Below, one piece after another: positions 34,376 to 46,473 of a DNA stretch of 64,000 nucleotides (within the stretch, counting starts at the first letter, position 1; the number at the start of each line of letters is the position of its first letter). The notes under the pieces were generated by a model. That model worked only from the letters and a program-made list of their open reading frames with translations. It was not told the DNA's origin and searched no databases. Location: positions 496,001 through 560,000 of the forward strand of contig JAGFMI010000021.1 of NCBI GenBank assembly GCA_021030905.1. Reading direction: 5' to 3'. Origin of the DNA: Pyrenula massariospora (taxonomy: Eukaryota > Ascomycota > Eurotiomycetes > Pyrenulales > Pyrenulaceae). The position numbers and the translations under genes were made by a program.

Positions 34376-35297
34376 ATGGCAACAGACAGAGTAAGTCCTC
34401 CACTCCCTCCTTCCAGCCACCCAATACCCTCCCGATAGAAAAACCTCTAACCTCAACCCCCAGGACCTCGCCGCCGAAGCCCTCCTCTCTCTCTACAGCA
34501 CGCCATACAACCCACGAGAGCGCCCCTACAACCTCCTCCCCCAGCCAACAACACAGGCCGACCTCGCCGGAGTACAAACCCTCCTCTCCCTCTCCCCCAC
34601 AAACAGCAACAAAACCACCTTCACCCCCACAAAAACCACCACGACCACTACTACCACTACTACACCACCCACCACCAGCCCCCCCTCCCCCTCACACCCC
34701 CGCTCACCCATCCTCCCCTCCCCCTACACAACCACAACCCCCACCCCCGCCCTCGCCGCGCTCTACACCCGCCAAACCGCCTCCTCACACCAAAAACGCC
34801 AGCGAGCTGCGGAGAAGGAGCGCGCCAGGACGTCGCTCAAGATCCCCGTGTATCGGGAGGAGGGGGGGGAGGAGTATGGGGAGTGGCTTGGGAGGGTTGT
34901 TGGTGGTAGAGGCGGGGGGAAGAAGAGGAAGGGGAAGGGGGATGGGGATGAGTCGAGATTGCCGGGGGGTGGGAGGGTGAAGAGGGTGAAGCTGACACTG
35001 AAGCTGGGGGTTGGGGGTGGAGATGGGGATGGAGATGGAGATGCGGTGGTTTCGGAGCCGGGTTCTTCGGGGAGCGGGGGGAGCGCGGTGGAAGGGGCGC
35101 CGACGAAGAATTTGAACGGGGGTGCGAGGACAACGGTGAATGGTGTTGGGGATGGGGATGGGACGGACCGGCCAAAGACGCCGGATCAGACGAAAGTGGG
35201 TGCCTTCAATGGGTTGCGGTCACGGAGGCGTGCGCCGCTTTACGAGGGGTTGGACTCGGAGGAGAGGAAGCAGAAGGGGTGGAAGGCGAGAGTATAG
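34376..35297 (+). CDS. Basic low-complexity protein of unknown function, 282 aa
   Basis: Exon 1 is only 15 nt (34376-34390, MATDR), followed by a 73-nt intron (GTAAGT...CCCCAG) and exon 2 at 34464-35297. Exon 2 continues DLAAEALLSLYSTPYNPRE. The N-terminal half is Thr/Pro/Ser-rich with a Thr run. The middle has a basic KKRKGK patch and a Gly-Asp repeat (GDGDGDGD). The C-terminus is RSRRRAPLYEGLDSEERK. Nuclear localisation is likely from the basic patches; no domain is recognised. Composition is odd. The first half of the exon is extremely C-rich and the second half extremely G-rich on the coding strand. The C-terminal part (residues from about 240) looks better conserved than the rest. It is convergent with the gamma-adaptin gene. 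Confidence 0.6.
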
Positions 35298-35621
35298 GGA
35301 GTCGACCGTGAGCGAATCACGTTGGACAGGATGAGGATACTCTATCGCAGGATGTCGATGGGTTATGGATTTGAATGGTGACGATGATGTTTGGTATGGT
35401 ATTTGGCCGTGGCCTTGTGAGAAGTAGTCGTGGATGTCAAGATGAATCTTTGATGGGATGAATGCATGAGACAGATCGTTTAATTATGCGGGCAGCACGA
35501 AGACCGAGAGATACCCTCGTCACAGTTGAATCATGAATACTTAATTTATTGGTGACTAGTCTCACAGGTAGGCATAGCTCGAGCTTGGTAAGCTTCCTGC
35601 TTGTCCAGGTCTCGAACGCCA
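35298..35621. terminator. Convergent 3' intergenic region
   Basis: 324 bp between the stop codons of two convergent genes, which should carry both 3' ends. An AT-rich segment around 35520-35560 could supply polyadenylation signals. No gene is seen. Confidence 0.35.
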
Positions 35622-38379
35622 TCATGGCTCGCTCCAATCAACCTGTTCTGTAACACCCGCGCCACCTTCCGGCGCATAGGAAATCTTCAGCCTTAATCTC
35701 AACTTCGGTGGCAGATTCTGCAGGTAAGTCCAGGTCAGCTTATTGACTCACATCTACGACGCTGTCTTAACTTACCCCTGTCGCAGGCGCAACTCGCATG
35801 GCCTGCGTCCCTTCCTCTCCGCCTCCCAACGAAGGTTTACTCATGGCTTGGAGAGCCAGCTTTTGGCTCTTTGGGACGGCTGCTTGAAGTCCAACACCGC
35901 CAAAGGAATCAAAATTCGAAGTGTTCCGGAAACGAGCGAGAATCTGCGCTGCAGCGCCAGATCGCTTGACTTCTAGTGTAACGTGAAGGCCGTTCTTGTT
36001 ATAGGCCGTGTGCTGTGGCGGCCCAGATGGAGCAGGAGTCGGCATGGTAGAGGAGGATGTCATGGAGAATAAGTCTGATGATGCCGAAGATGACGGTTGA
36101 GGAGGTGTTCCATTCGTAGTGCCGTTTCCAAACAACCCCATTATATCAGCCGTGTTGGATTTTGATGGTGGAGCTGGACTTGTACTCTGAGGTGGTGGAC
36201 TTGTAACAGAGGTACCGCCTCCAAGGATATCGGCCAGAAGATCTGATGCATTTTGGCCTCCATTCAGTGTTGCACTTACGTCTGCTGCTGGAACATCTGA
36301 GCTACCACCCATAAGGTCGAGTAACATGTCTTGTTCTGATTGCTTGCTGGGCTTCTTCGACTTATCCTTTAGTACTCTACTCTTCCGCTTGTCCGATGTG
36401 CTAGGTGCTGCCTCCCCCAATACCCGCTGTGATTCTCGAATCTCTGGTGGGGGCATTCTTTCAAGAACACCTCTTCGTATGCCATCGTACCCAAACAAAT
36501 TTCCATATTCGACAGCACGTTGCTGGATTTCGATGCTCAAATCAGAAGTACGGTGGGAGAGGAGTCTGCGGATCCGGTCAATTTGTGATGGATCGCTCAT
36601 TCGTGCTGTTAATTTCATCGCAGCTGTGACAATGTACTCTGTAACGATCTGTGTGGCGTATGTTGAGTTGAGAATGTTAGAGAAGATGTCAACAATGTCA
36701 CTTTCCTCCACCTTCTCTACAACGTCTTCTGACTCATATTGCCCTCCCTTCAAGAGTAGTTCTCCATATTCACCAATTACCCATGAGCCAGACAAGGTGA
36801 GCGCTTCTTGTGTGATGTCCTCTTTCAGAGCAGCGTACAACTTCTGTACAGAATAAGTCTGAAGCTCTGGAGTCGTGGCAATCAGCCGAACAAATGAGGA
36901 GAGGATCTGCTCTTTGACATGATTGCCAGCGAGTTTGACCACCCGAAGCATAGTGTCAATATGCCACCGTTTGTTAGGAGCATATCTGTCGGCAGCGATC
37001 CCGATCTGAGTCGTCATGATTGGCTTGAACTCTGTATCTGCGACCTCCAAAAATGCAAGCAATTCCCGAATCAATAATCGGACATTGTCCTCCCGTATTA
37101 ATGTGAAGCTCAGATCAAGCGCCCTTCTCCGGATACTGATGTCTGGATCGCGGAGACAGTCTAATATCGTGCTTCGGTGTCGCTGCACTGCATTCGGCTC
37201 GACAGCTACGACCTTAATGAGGGTGTTCAGCGCGACATAACGAATGTTGTTGTCTTTGTTAGCAAGAAACTTGCCAAGAATGTTAACACCCAATACTCGA
37301 AGGCCGGAGTCTGCTTCGATATCCAGAATTGTCAGCACCGCTTCGTAGAGGATAGAATTGCCGACATTCTTGGCGGAATCCGTGTTGCTGGCAACCTGTG
37401 CGAGAACATCATTCATAGCCTCACTGGTCGTAGCATCACCACGACCGAGAACTCTTAGTAATCGTAGAATTTTGGTCTGTAGGAAAGGATCTGTAATCCC
37501 AACAACATCATGCTCAGGAGCATAGCCGGATGAATGAAGGCTCTTTAAGGTCCGGACGAGAGAGCCCGCAACTGGCCTGAAAATCTCTACTACTCCTTCT
37601 TCGCCGCCTTCTTCCTCATCCGCTTCGCACATGCTCGTCACCAAGGTTAGCCCACATAGAAGAACTCCGTGATTACGGTCAGCTAGAAGTGTTTTGGCCT
37701 TCTCAAAAAAGTGTTCCTGAAGGTCGGGTACTTTGCGACATATTCGCATGGCGCACAATGCGGCTTTTCGCCGAATGTAAGGATTTGCGGTGGAAATGAG
37801 GGATTCGATTTCGGGGAATAGATCTCGAGACATCTCAACAGAGGCGATATTACCGAGCGTGCACAGAGCAAGCCCAACGACGTATTGATTTGAATGATTG
37901 AGGTCGCTGGCTCAGGTTAGCATCGAAGGCAAGGTCTTGACCTGATTCATACTTCTTCAAAGAGTTCGTCACAAGTGTCAAGACCTCCTGATTCTCATCC
38001 AAGAGCAGCATGGTACCAAGATATCCAAGCCTCTTATCCGCAAACCGGGGCGAGGCCAGTAGCTTGAGGCATTCGATCTGACCGAAATGTGTTCGCTCCC
38101 CAAGAGTAAATAGATATAATAATTTAGCGACATTGTTGCGTCTATAGTTCGTCAGTCCGCGGCATGAATTTTGCTCGCTGATGCCGACCTGATATTGTGA
38201 TCTCCGCTCTCTTCTCGAAAGCTCGCTCGTATGGCGGCACTCTCTTTCTGTACTACCGCCCGCTCATCTGCGATGGTCTTCGAAGACCGAACGGCGCGAA
38301 TGAATTGTTTCACTAAGAATTTGGGAGTTAGAGAAAGGAATCATTTAGGGGATGTTGAGGGATACGGACAGGAGCTCAT
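35622..38379 (-). CDS. APL4: AP-1 adaptor complex subunit gamma (gamma-adaptin), 849 aa
   Basis: Five exons, 38379-38370, 38312-38189, 38141-37953, 37906-35776 and 35717-35622, with introns of 46-58 nt. All phases agree. The first exon is just 10 nt (ATG AGC TCC T) and joins to give [12 protein letters not shown], the typical gamma-adaptin opening. The N-terminal 600 residues are the HEAT-like trunk (for example [20 protein letters not shown] and [13 protein letters not shown]). A Ser/Pro/Gly hinge follows with repeated DLL/DIL motifs ([16 protein letters not shown]). The last 120 residues are the ear ([19 protein letters not shown] to VDWSEP). The product is part of the AP-1 clathrin adaptor acting at the trans-Golgi and endosomes. 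Length is normal for fungi. It is divergent from the sterol acyltransferase gene. Confidence 0.95.
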
Positions 38380-38959
38380 TGTGCCTGCCCCTCATAGAGG
38401 GTTGATCCAAGGCTCAGCCAGAAAAGTGTGACGGCCGTTTCTAAGTTCCCATGATTGTAGAGATCATGAACGCATACCGATCGATGGTCTGGGATTTTAG
38501 TCCTCCTGAGTGGTGTCTACAATTCGTTTGCAGGGCCAGCCTTGCGGTTTGGATGTGGAGTGGATGAGCATCCCGACTCGCCGGTGGTCCCTGCGTCAGC
38601 TCCTCCAAAAAAAGTTGACGTGGGCGGTCAGCTCGTCAGCTACACCTCAACTGCCAAAGCATACCGTCGGCTTTTCACCAGTCTTCGTAACCTTCCAAGG
38701 CCGACCTCAGACGAGCTGGAACGCGGGCTCCCCTTCAACCATCTAACCCATCTATCTATGACTTATATGCCAATGTCTAATCCAACTCTTACCCCTTCGC
38801 CTGATTGAGTCCCATTGCGCGAGCTTCGAAGGATCAGTGTCAGATCAGCCACCGTGGACTTTGGTCACTTCTTCGCAGACAACATAATATCCAGTGCCGA
38901 CCGCGGCCGAACCGATTTTTCCTTCATCTCATTAGAGTCTCCAGAATCTGTGAAACAAG
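38380..38959. promoter_or_regulatory. Shared divergent promoter, AP-1 gamma and sterol acyltransferase
   Basis: 580 bp between the two start codons. The short open frames here are not supported as genes. No specific site was recognised. Confidence 0.45.
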
Positions 38960-40647
38960 ATGGTTTCAACAAGAAGTACCGCGAACGGCGAAGCTGACCA
39001 CGTCCTTCGACCGCGGCCTATAAAGCCCCTCAATCCAAGCGTTCTACGAGCACAACAAAGCAACGAAGGCCTTCAGCCACCTCAAGAATCACCGTCTGGC
39101 GTGTCAAGGTTAGCATCGTCCTCACCCAACAGCACTTCAAGCTCACAGTATTTCTCAGTGGCCGCTCAACTCCTGTTCCGCCGGATGCACCTCCATCAAC
39201 CCACTCATTATCGTCAGCCAGAAAGCAAGCCAGAGCTCAGGCGAAGCATCGCAACTTTCACAGAATCAATTATCAACCTCGAGTATCACATTTCGACCCG
39301 ACCAGCGAGTACCGCGATTTCAGAGGCTTCTTCGTTCTATTTTGGATCAGCCTGGCGATTCTGGTCTTCACCAGTGTTCTACGCAACATCAAGGATACAG
39401 GATACCCATTTCGAAACAATCAATGGAGGCTACTCTCAGCTAATGTGGTTCAACTGGCCTTCAGTGATGCTGCGATGGTCTTGAGCACTGCGCTGTCGTT
39501 ACCATTACACAAATTGTATCGTAATGGGCCAAAGCTGCTATGGTGGCGTCATGGAGGCATCATTCTGCAAAGTCTCTACCAGGCGATGTGGTTATACTTG
39601 TGGACAAAATGGCCCTTCATGCTGGGTTGGACTTGGACCGCTCAAGTCTTCCTGATTCTACACATGTTAACCTTGTTCATGAAGATGCATTCTTACGCAT
39701 TCTACAACGGGCATCTATGCGAGACTGAGCGACGCCTACGATCATTGGACCAGCCCGAGGATGTGTCGATGGTAGCTGCAGTAAAATACCCTTCATCACC
39801 AATTCGTGTCAGCCCAGTCAATGAGGATGATGTGTTTGAGGAAAAGATCCAAGAATCAGAGAAATTGGGTAGACTCCGGAATGACCTTGCGACTGAGCTA
39901 ACCTCGATGTTGGGCCATGTTACCTATCCTCAGAACCTCACTGTCTGGAATTACTGGGACTATCTTCTTTGTCCCACTGTCTGCTACGAGCTTGAATACC
40001 CCCGTACCGAGCACAGACGGTGGCTGGAGTTGTTCTGGAAGTCGCTGGCTATCTTTGGATGCATTTTCCTGTTGACTCTAATCAGCGAGGAATTCATTGT
40101 GCCTGTTTTATCGGAATCGGCCATCCAGTTGCAACAAGTTCAAACCTTTTCCGATAAGGCTCTCATTCTTGCCGAAACGATTAGCATGATGCTTCCACCG
40201 TTCATAATCTGCTTTCTGCTGGTGTTCCTCGTAATCTTTGAATACATACTGGGCGCCTTTGCGGAGATTACTTGCTTCGCCGACCGTCACTTCTACTCTG
40301 ACTGGTGGAACTCCTGCGACTGGCTTGAATTCTCAAGAGAATGGAACATACCCGTCCACCACTTTCTACGGCGCCACGTCTATTTTTCGTCCCGCACCTA
40401 CTTCTCCAACTCCATCGCCATGCTCATCACCTTCCTCGTCAGCTCCCTCGGCCACGAGCTGATCATGGGTTGCATCACGAAGAAGTTGCGCGGGTACGGC
40501 TTTATCGCGATGATGCTCCAATTGCCCATCGTGGCGGTGCAGCGGTCGGAATTTGTCCGCGGGCGATGGGTGTTTAACAATGCTTGCTTTTGGGCTTCGA
40601 TGGTTCTGGGATTGAGCATGATGTGCTCGCTGTACTGCCTTGCTTAG
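38960..40647 (+). CDS. ARE2: Sterol O-acyltransferase (ACAT/Are1-Are2, MBOAT family), 545 aa
   Basis: Exon 1 is 38960-39108 (MVSTRSTANG) and exon 2 is 39159-40647; the 50-nt intron (GTTAGC...CTCAG) shifts into the main frame. The N-terminal 120 residues are polar and cytosolic. Multiple membrane spans then follow (for example GFFVLFWISLAILVFTSVL and SLAIFGCIFLLTLI). The ACAT signature FYSDWWNS lies near residue 427 and the catalytic-His segment SSLGHELIMG near residue 480. The enzyme esterifies sterols with fatty acyl-CoA at the ER, making steryl esters for lipid droplets. Length and motif order are normal for fungi. Are1 and Are2 cannot be told apart from the sequence alone, so the symbol is nominal. 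Confidence 0.93.
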
Positions 40648-41259
40648 AGATACCCCTTTCGCGATAGGACGGAGGCATTTTGGAAAGCGGGGGTGTTGCA
40701 TAGCGCTATTGGATTTTCTTCTGCATCATGATGGTTTGTTCTGTCTGTGGGTTTGGGGTGTGATGATCGCTCGGTATGAAAGCATTCGTTTTGACGAATC
40801 TTAGGAGATTTATGTTGGGGTATTCTGTCGTATGGGTCTAGATTGTACATTATTCCAACGGGACCTTTATAAAGTCATAAAATGTATAACACATCTTTTC
40901 AGTCGACACCTGGGATAAAATAATGTATATGGGGTTCTCGGTTCCAGCGATCTTTAGGTTCCGCACCGAGCCATTTTAGTGAAGAAAGAATTTCAACAAC
41001 AAATATTAGATGCTTTCATGATTTTAGCGTTACCAGATATGTGTAGTCTAACAGGAGGTCCTATTTTCCTCGCCCTACGTAGAATGAACATCTGCGTGCA
41101 GATGCACCATTGCTCAGCAAGACGGCCACATAAGGCGTAGTACAGAGGCCCTCCCGCCCAGTACCGCTTCCAAGCTCCCGATGTCTATCGCGGCCAATCT
41201 GACATACTTCAACACCCAAGAGGCCCTACTCATTGCCAGCCTCTACCGGTAAAACTTTC
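40648..41259. terminator. Convergent 3' intergenic region
   Basis: About 610 bp between the stop codons of the acyltransferase and PP2A-A genes, AT-rich in its middle (40850-41050). No gene or repeat is seen. Confidence 0.35.
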
Positions 41260-43359
41260 TCAAGGCGAGGTCTGCATTGTATCTTCCGAGCCGCCGGCAG
41301 CTGTGGTGGCGAAATACCGCACGTCAACGTCTTCATCCTGCTGTAATTTTTCAAGATTGGGCATGATCTTGTGGTTGATGAGGTCCTGGCCTTTGGACGA
41401 CGGTTGGGACTTTGAGCCGCTCTTTTCGAGATCTGCGATCGTTCCCTCTGAGGGTAGTCGGCGTAGGACATCGATAAGGACAGCGTAGGATTTGGCGGTG
41501 TTGAAGCGGATGTTGGGAATTGGGTCTGACACTAATTGGTCCATTATAGGAAGAATTGGGTCTTTGATAATGTCAAGGGTTACAACAGGAGCAAGGATCT
41601 TGCCTATCGTTAGTAAGCGTGATAAATTCCGAAAAACTTGGCTTACAGTAATGGCAAAGCAGGTAGTCATTCGGTAGAGGTAATTTGGGTGTTTCGCCAT
41701 GTTCATAACTTTAGGGATGATTGCGTCGCTGGCCCATTTCACTCCAAAAACCTCCGTTAATTTCTTGAGGTTTTGAGTTGCAGCTTCTCGTATTGAGAAA
41801 ACTGTGTCACCCAACCAGCTCATGCACAAGGTCGAAAGCGACTCATCGAAAAACTTGACGCCAAGTTGACTTGCAAGAAGTGGGATGTATTCGATGATGG
41901 CTAATCGAACGCGCCAATTCTTGTCTTCAGCGAGGGTCACGATTGCTGGGAGAAGAGACTGAGACAGAAGTTCTATGCCAATAACGTTGTTCACGAGCTC
42001 AAGTTTAGAGATGATGTGTAATCGGACCTCGGGAAAGTCATCTTTTAGCATCTGCAAGAACATGGGTAAGAGATGCGCAATCGTCCTGAAGTTGTCAGTA
42101 AGCAAAGCAAAGCATTAAGTCATAGGCTCACTCTTCTTTGCCCAATATAGGCGCAAGACCGCTGATCTGCGTTCCTAAGGCAGATCGTACATGTTGGGAT
42201 GGGTCTGAGACAAGGTCTTCGATGCTTGTCATAATCTCGTTCAGAAGGGTATCCCTATCTAGTAAACCACAAAACCCGGGAATTTGTCCCGCGATGGCGG
42301 TTCGTACTTCGGCCTCGCTGTCTTTCAAGAGCTTGACAAAGGCAGGAACAAGATCTCGGTTGAGCACAGTCTCATCCACCGCTCTCGCAATCTTTTCGAA
42401 GCGGTCCGCAACCATGTACCGAACTCTCCAGCTTTTGTCTTCAAATAAGCTCCGCAATGCTGTCAATAAGACTCCATGGCTCTGTTGTTGCTCTTTGGGA
42501 ATCTCTTCGGCTATAGCAATCAAAATGTCGACTGTAAGGAGCCGTACGCTATCTTGGTCATCTCCGGCGAGGTGCTGGAAAAGGGGTATCATCTCATCTA
42601 TCACGACTGGTGTAGGAACCTCGCGCACAAATTTTGCAAGATTGTTGGCTGCTTGTCTTCGGACCATTGGTGTCTCATCATGTACTAGATGACTAAACTG
42701 TTGCCTTAGACCTTGCTGAACGGATGGGGAAGCCTTTTTGTATGGAGCAGTGTATAGTCCGGTTGCAGAAACCTTTGAGGTAAACCAATCGGCTTTGGAA
42801 AGGCGGATCGCGAGAGGAATAAAACTCTCCTCAACTTGCTTTTGTGATAATTCTTCGCAGATCTTATTCAAGGACTCCACAGCCTATTCGCTAGTGAGCG
42901 ACTGTAGATTTCAATTGTCGAGGCGTCTCACCTTATCCCGCACAAGCGGCTCCTCAATCGCCGCTAGGTTCTCCAGTGGAGACAACAAGCAGTGTCCATA
43001 TTCTGGCCCGCCTACGTACTCCACGAAGTTACCCAGCTCTTCGCTCAATGCCGTCAAGACCTCGTCTTCGTCTTCAACAGAATCTATATTGTATTTAGCC
43101 TCTCATGTGTATGGAAACTATGAAGGTGAAGTCAACCGTCAAGAAATGGTATGAGCTCATCACGGGTGCGTTCGGCACCTAGAGCAAGAGCTATAGTCGA
43201 GAGGCGGTGTATGGCATTAAGGCGAAGAAGGACATCGTCATGCTAAGAGATTTTTCTATCAGAAATTTGCAAGGCTGCCTGGAGTAACATCCGTACCTTA
43301 AGTTCGTCAATCAGCACCGCAATAGGATAGAGCTCCTCATTTTCACCCTGGCCTTCCAT
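41260..43359 (-). CDS. TPD3: PP2A scaffold subunit A (PR65, Tpd3), 616 aa
   Basis: Six exons, 43359-43297, 43242-43137, 43083-42932, 42883-42132, 42085-41647 and 41598-41260. The introns are 46-54 nt with good GT-AG ends, and all phases agree. The fifth intron (48 nt) has a TACTAAC branch and does not interrupt the frame. The protein opens [20 protein letters not shown] and consists of tandem HEAT repeats throughout (for example [50 protein letters not shown]). It scaffolds the catalytic C and regulatory B subunits of protein phosphatase 2A. It is slightly longer than yeast or animal PR65 because of a fungal C-terminal tail ([11 protein letters not shown]... to TMQTSP). It is divergent from the PheRS beta gene. 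Confidence 0.95.
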
Positions 43360-44041
43360 ATTCGCGCGGTATTGAGGATGTGAGGGTAAGGTTCCAAGAA
43401 CAAGGCGACCGCCTACACGGAGGCTGTGGACGACGCTATGAAGAGCTCCAAACAGTCGCACACGCTAAGTCTCAACGCAAGGAAGGCTTCGATTCTATTC
43501 CTGCTAGCCACAAGAGCATTAGCCGAAAGATCTGTTGGCACTTGAGACTGCCGCAAATCTGTGGCTCAAGCTAGACCAATTCGTGGGGTTGGGTTCTTGA
43601 TCGGCAGGGATAGATATGCGTTCCAAGTCGCAGAAGTAACATACTAGGGAGAGTGACGGGCACGAGACCAGGTCAGCTAGAAAGGTGAAATTGTATTGCC
43701 AAGGGGATGTATTAAGATTTAGATGCGCCGCAGGTTCATGGAAAGGTTGATGTTGTTGTTTGTACCTGTCATTATGTCGTGGAGAGCTCAGCTACCTGTT
43801 ACACACCTCAACCGAATTGTGGCTAGTGCGGTTGCGGCGGTGGACAAAATATCGAACGCCAAGAGGCATGACTCTACTCGATAGACGACTGCGGCGCCCG
43901 CTGACTCCTCGTCACGGGCATTTCTACCTTCTCCGGCTCATGTCGACCTTATTTGCACTCAGTCGAAAGCGAAATAATTTATAGATTCTGCTCCACTGAC
44001 CGGCACCCTTCCAAGCGCCGCCGGGCGCACCAAAAGCGAGA
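43360..44041. promoter_or_regulatory. Shared divergent promoter, PP2A-A and PheRS beta
   Basis: 680 bp between two housekeeping start codons. No supported gene lies inside. I recognised no specific element. Confidence 0.45.
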
Positions 44042-46218
44042 ATGCCAACCATTGCTGTGGATAAGGCAGCTCTATTCAAGGAATTGGGGAGAGAGTTTGT
44101 TGATACAGCCATCCTCTAAGACATTTACGACTAACACTGAGCTTTAGGTATACCTACGATGAATTTGACAAGCTCTGCTTCGATTTTGGTACGTCAATGC
44201 CAAGCGGCGCATAGTTCCACCATACAACGCAGCTAAGAGACCTACTTTCCAAGGCATCGAGCTCGACGAAGACGCAAGTCTATGCCGCCTACTATCCCAG
44301 TCTTTCACCTAACCGCTTGTTCAGACAGACTTGGAGAAGAAGCTGGATGGCAAGCAACAACCTGGACAATATAAGATTGAGGTACCAGCAAACAGGTGAG
44401 ATGGGTGAGCCTTATAAGGGAACAAGATGTCTCATAGAAGACAGATATGACCTACTTTGCATTGAGGGGATTGCACTCATGCTCAATATCTTCCTTGGAA
44501 GAAAACAAGTACCGAATTGGAGGCTGGTCGCACCGCCGAATGGTGAGGTCCAAACCTTAACTATCTCTCCAGAGGTGCGTGGAATTCTCCAGGCAAGAAG
44601 TATGTTTCTTAACATTTGCACACAGGTTGCAAAGGTCCGGCCGTACTGTTCTGGTGCTATTCTTCGAAATGTCAAATTCACCCAAGCACGATACGAATCT
44701 TTCATTGCACTTCAAGACAAATTGCACCAGAATCTTGCGAGACAGCGGAGTCTTGTTGCGATAGGAACTCATGACCTTGACAGCATCAAGGGTTCATTCT
44801 TGTATGAAGCTTTACCACCAAAGGAAATCAAGTTCAAACCTCTAAATCAAACGAAAGAGATGACTGGAGAGGAGATGATGCATTTCTATGAGGTGAGAAT
44901 AAGCAAAGCCTTATCTTATGAGTATTGCTGACATCGTCTAGAAAGATCCGCACCTTGGACGATATCTTCACATAATTCGTGATTCTCCCGTTTATCCGGT
45001 AATATTGGACAAGAACCGGGTGGTTTGCTCCATGCCTCCAATCATCAACAGCAATCATTCCAAAATATCCCCAAGTACACGAAATATTTTCATAGACATC
45101 ACTGCAACAGATAAGACTAAATTAGAAATTGTCAACCATATCCTGGTGACGATGTTCTCCGCGTATACCGAAGAACCCTTCACGTGAGTCGAGCCCCTTA
45201 TCACGTGATTGACCTCCTCACTGAAGCAAAAATTTCCAGCGTCGAACCTATAAAAGTCATATCTTCTCACAATGGCGAAACCCGCGAGGTCCCAGATCTG
45301 ACCCCTAGGTCGACCCAAGCTGAAGTCTCTTACATTAATGAATGTTGTGGTCTAAAGCTATCACCCCAAGAGATCTGTCAAATGCTCTCAAGAATGTGTT
45401 ACAAAGCAACACCTTCAAACGCCGACCCAAATCTTCTCAACGTTGACGTACCACCCACAAGAGCCGACGTCCTTCACCAATGCGATATAATGGAAGACGT
45501 CGCCATAGCCTACGGCTTCAACCGACTTCCCACCTACTTCCCCAGCCAGTCAGGCACTGTTGCACAACCGCTTGCAATCAACAAGCTCTCCGATATTCTC
45601 AGAATCGAAGCTGCAATGGCTAGCTGGTCCGAAGTCATGCCCCTCATCCTCTGCTCTACAGCCGAGAACTTTGACTGGTTGAACCGCAAAGACGACGGCA
45701 AGACCGCCGTCCGCCTCGCCAATCCGAAGACTGCCGAATACCAGGTCGTCCGAACAAGTCTTTTACCGGGCCTCCTCAAGACGATTCGAGAGAACAAACA
45801 CCACAGCGTACCTATGAAGATTTTTGAAGTAAGTGACGTTGCGTTCAAGGCACCGGATTTAGAGCGAAAAGCCCGGAATGAGCGTCACTTTGCCGCTGCC
45901 TGGTATGGCAAGACATCTGGCTTTGAGATTGTGCACGGCCTTGTGGACAGGGTCATGTTAATGCTCAAATCAGCCTTTGTCACCAAGGAAGAAGGGCTTG
46001 AAATGAAAGGGGATAATGCGGAAAAGATGGCGTACTGGATTGAGGAGCTGGATCATCCTACTTTCTTCCCAGGACATGCAGCCAGCATCCACGTCAGAAT
46101 AGGGGGCAAGGAGAGTGTCATTGGGGAGTTTGGCATTTTACATCCTACTGTGTTAGAAAAGTTCGAGCTAAAGTTCCCGGTGAGCACGTTGGAGATGAAT
46201 ATCGAGGTCTTCCTCTGA
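44042..46218 (+). CDS. FRS1: Cytosolic phenylalanyl-tRNA synthetase beta subunit, 617 aa
   Basis: Seven exons, 44042-44094, 44148-44188, 44254-44273, 44325-44395, 44445-44892, 44942-45183 and 45240-46218. The phases sum to 618 codons. The opening is [19 protein letters not shown], then [19 protein letters not shown]. Exon 3 is only 20 nt, and the intron after it is GC-AG (GAC|GCAAGT...TTCAG|ACA). The body shows the [16 protein letters not shown] motif, the B3/B4 editing-like region ([16 protein letters not shown]), a B5 DNA-binding-like domain and a catalytic-like beta core ([20 protein letters not shown]). With the alpha subunit it charges tRNA-Phe in the cytosol. Length is normal. It is convergent with RPS3. 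Confidence 0.94.
44274..44324 (+). other. GC-AG intron in FRS1
   Basis: A 51-nt intron with donor GCAAGT (the usual GC-donor consensus), branch CTAAC and acceptor TTCAG. Splicing it out gives the conserved ELDED-T junction, and no GT donor nearby does. Confidence 0.75.
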
Positions 46219-46473
46219 TCGGGCGGGTTGTCATGGGCATGGAGGAAGATCGAATAGATGTCTCAAAAGACCATAGACAAAGACTTGAGTTGTCGAGGAT
46301 TGTTCGACAGAAATGATCCACGAGCGAAAATCAAAAAACGTATTTGAGTCATTCGAAATTATGCTCTTATTTCCGATATGAAACTCATGGATTTCCGTTC
46401 TAGGAATCAATTCTGCACTTCATGCCCGAGCTACCTTAGAAAGTCAAACGACCCCTCCAGCCACTAATGCTCA

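Noticed and set aside
36326-36856. 176-codon plus-strand open frame
   Set aside because: Antisense to gamma-adaptin; no domain and no start context.
42138-42692. 184-codon plus-strand open frame
   Set aside because: Antisense shadow of the PP2A scaffold HEAT repeats.
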